Source: Dactylorhiza incarnata
Lineage: Eukaryota; Streptophyta; Magnoliopsida; Asparagales; Orchidaceae
Assembly: GCA_033032865.1 (NCBI GenBank)
Contig: JAWHQI010000005.1
Coordinates: 4,984,001-5,048,000 of the forward strand
Length of the DNA stretch: 64,000 bases
Reading direction: 5' to 3'
The first letter of the stretch is position 1. Each line of letters opens with the position of its first letter. The position numbers and the translations under genes were made by a program. The notes under the pieces are model-generated. The model did not search any database. It was not told where the DNA came from and saw only the letters and a list, made by a program, of their open reading frames with translations. Positions 63,228 through 64,000 of the stretch are shown here, piece by piece.

Positions 63228-64000
63228 TGTTGGATCCGTAGGCGCCCTTAGAGGGGGGGGGGGGAGGGGGTGAATGAGGGTTTTAAAAAAATATATTGTA
63301 TTTTGAAATACTTGCTTATGATGAGAGATCAAAATAGTGATTTTGAATAAAGATCTAAATTGTTTTATAATGAAGGAGAGGATAGTAAACAATTTAGAGA
63401 AATGAAGATCAAATCAATTTTATTACACAAAGATAGACATGATTATTATTAATAAAATTGATTACAAAATTAGATTTCAATGACGCTAGAAATCAAAGCG
63501 AAATATGAAAGACTCCTTTTGTTTTCTATACCGACTCGTATCCCCACAAACCGGTTGGCTTTAGCCGTTCCTTCCCCGGATATGGCCTCAAGCCACTCTA
63601 GCCAACCCTTCCCCGGATATGGCCTCGAGCACCCCCTAGACCTACACCGGAGACCTAGTCGCCAACACGACGCGAATTTTTACCCTAAGTCCTACCCAGA
63701 CCTAGTCGCCAACACGAGGCGAATTTACTACATGATTTAAAAGAGATGGATAAATGAAATAACAACAATATAAAAACTCCCTATATGGATCTCTTGGAGA
63801 AGTGGACGAAGGCCCGCAGAGTATGATCGTAGTCGATGCGGTCTTTTGTCACGATGATGACGCATGTTGAAATCTTCTCCAAGGATCTCCTTAAGCCTTT
63901 ATGGATTTGTGGGAGTATCTCTCTGAACCTTCCTCTCTCTGTTGTGGAACGAAGCTCTTGATTTTTGGATCACAAGAGGATGAAGAAGACTGATCGAAGG
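63228..64000 (-). mobile_element. Family-B copia LTR, running off the right edge
   Basis: It starts TGTTGGATCCG on the plus strand and follows 59419-60150 closely, including a G-run near 63254-63272. It stops before the TATA box. No primer site precedes it, so it is not flanked by an interior on the left. Confidence 0.8.

Overview
This window is repeat DNA from a flowering plant with a large, retrotransposon-rich genome. I see no host gene, tRNA or rRNA gene; nearly every base can be placed in an LTR retrotransposon. The plant assignment rests on SIRE-like Ty1/copia elements, Tat-like and chromodomain-bearing Ty3/gypsy elements, primer sites for initiator tRNA-Met (TGGTATCAGAGC) and plant-type antisense genes inside the elements. 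The species cannot be resolved from the sequence.

Layout (letters are my own labels). A: plus-strand 3' end of a family-B copia LTR (1-776), inserted in B0. B0: minus-strand SIRE-like copia with its 5' LTR at 3225-4389 and gag at 850-3163, inserted in the pol of C. C: plus-strand Tat-like gypsy, seen as 4390-8857 and 42876-45181, with a pol tail, a 93-bp tandem array, two antisense genes and a 3' LTR. D: plus-strand Tekay/Del-like chromovirus (8858-42870, TSD GAATT) with LTRs of about 5.5 kb, inserted in C; its 5' LTR carries a probable solo LTR (10074-11345, TSD CGGAT). E: plus-strand SIRE-like copia (26072-42800, TSD GGTGC) inserted in the 3' LTR of D, with an antisense gene downstream of pol. 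F: minus-strand chromovirus derivative (30952-36749, TSD AGAAT) inserted in the reverse transcriptase of E; it is the youngest layer, with about 6 differences between its 1,167-bp LTRs. An old gypsy remnant follows (45182-46385 and 60615-62296), split by G: a minus-strand family-B copia derivative with gag only (46386-60614). G is itself split by H: a minus-strand Tat-like gypsy with gag only (51063-57550) and a 78-bp tandem array. The right edge holds an LTR start resembling that of D (62297-62791), a rearranged family-B LTR (62792-63227) and another family-B LTR running off the window (63228-64000).

How the parts work together. The sense strands carry gag and pol pieces, mostly broken. Against them run antisense transcription units with their own TATA boxes, splice-like junctions and, in one case, a poly(A) signal: two in Tat element C and one in copia element E. 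The strongest new-looking signal is in E. A two-palindrome module (CTGTCGG..CCGACAG followed by TGTCGCC..GGCGACA) lies 7-9 nt upstream of a TATA box at both the LTR promoter and the antisense-gene promoter, in the same order, and is repeated elsewhere in the element. More generally, several unrelated LTR families here carry arrays of short CpG-containing repeats, different in sequence in each family, just upstream of the LTR TATA box. The second strong signal is element F, whose uninterrupted 830-codon frame joins a protease-like domain to an integrase C-terminus plus chromodomain, with an unrecognised segment of roughly 340 residues where reverse transcriptase, RNase H and the integrase core should be.
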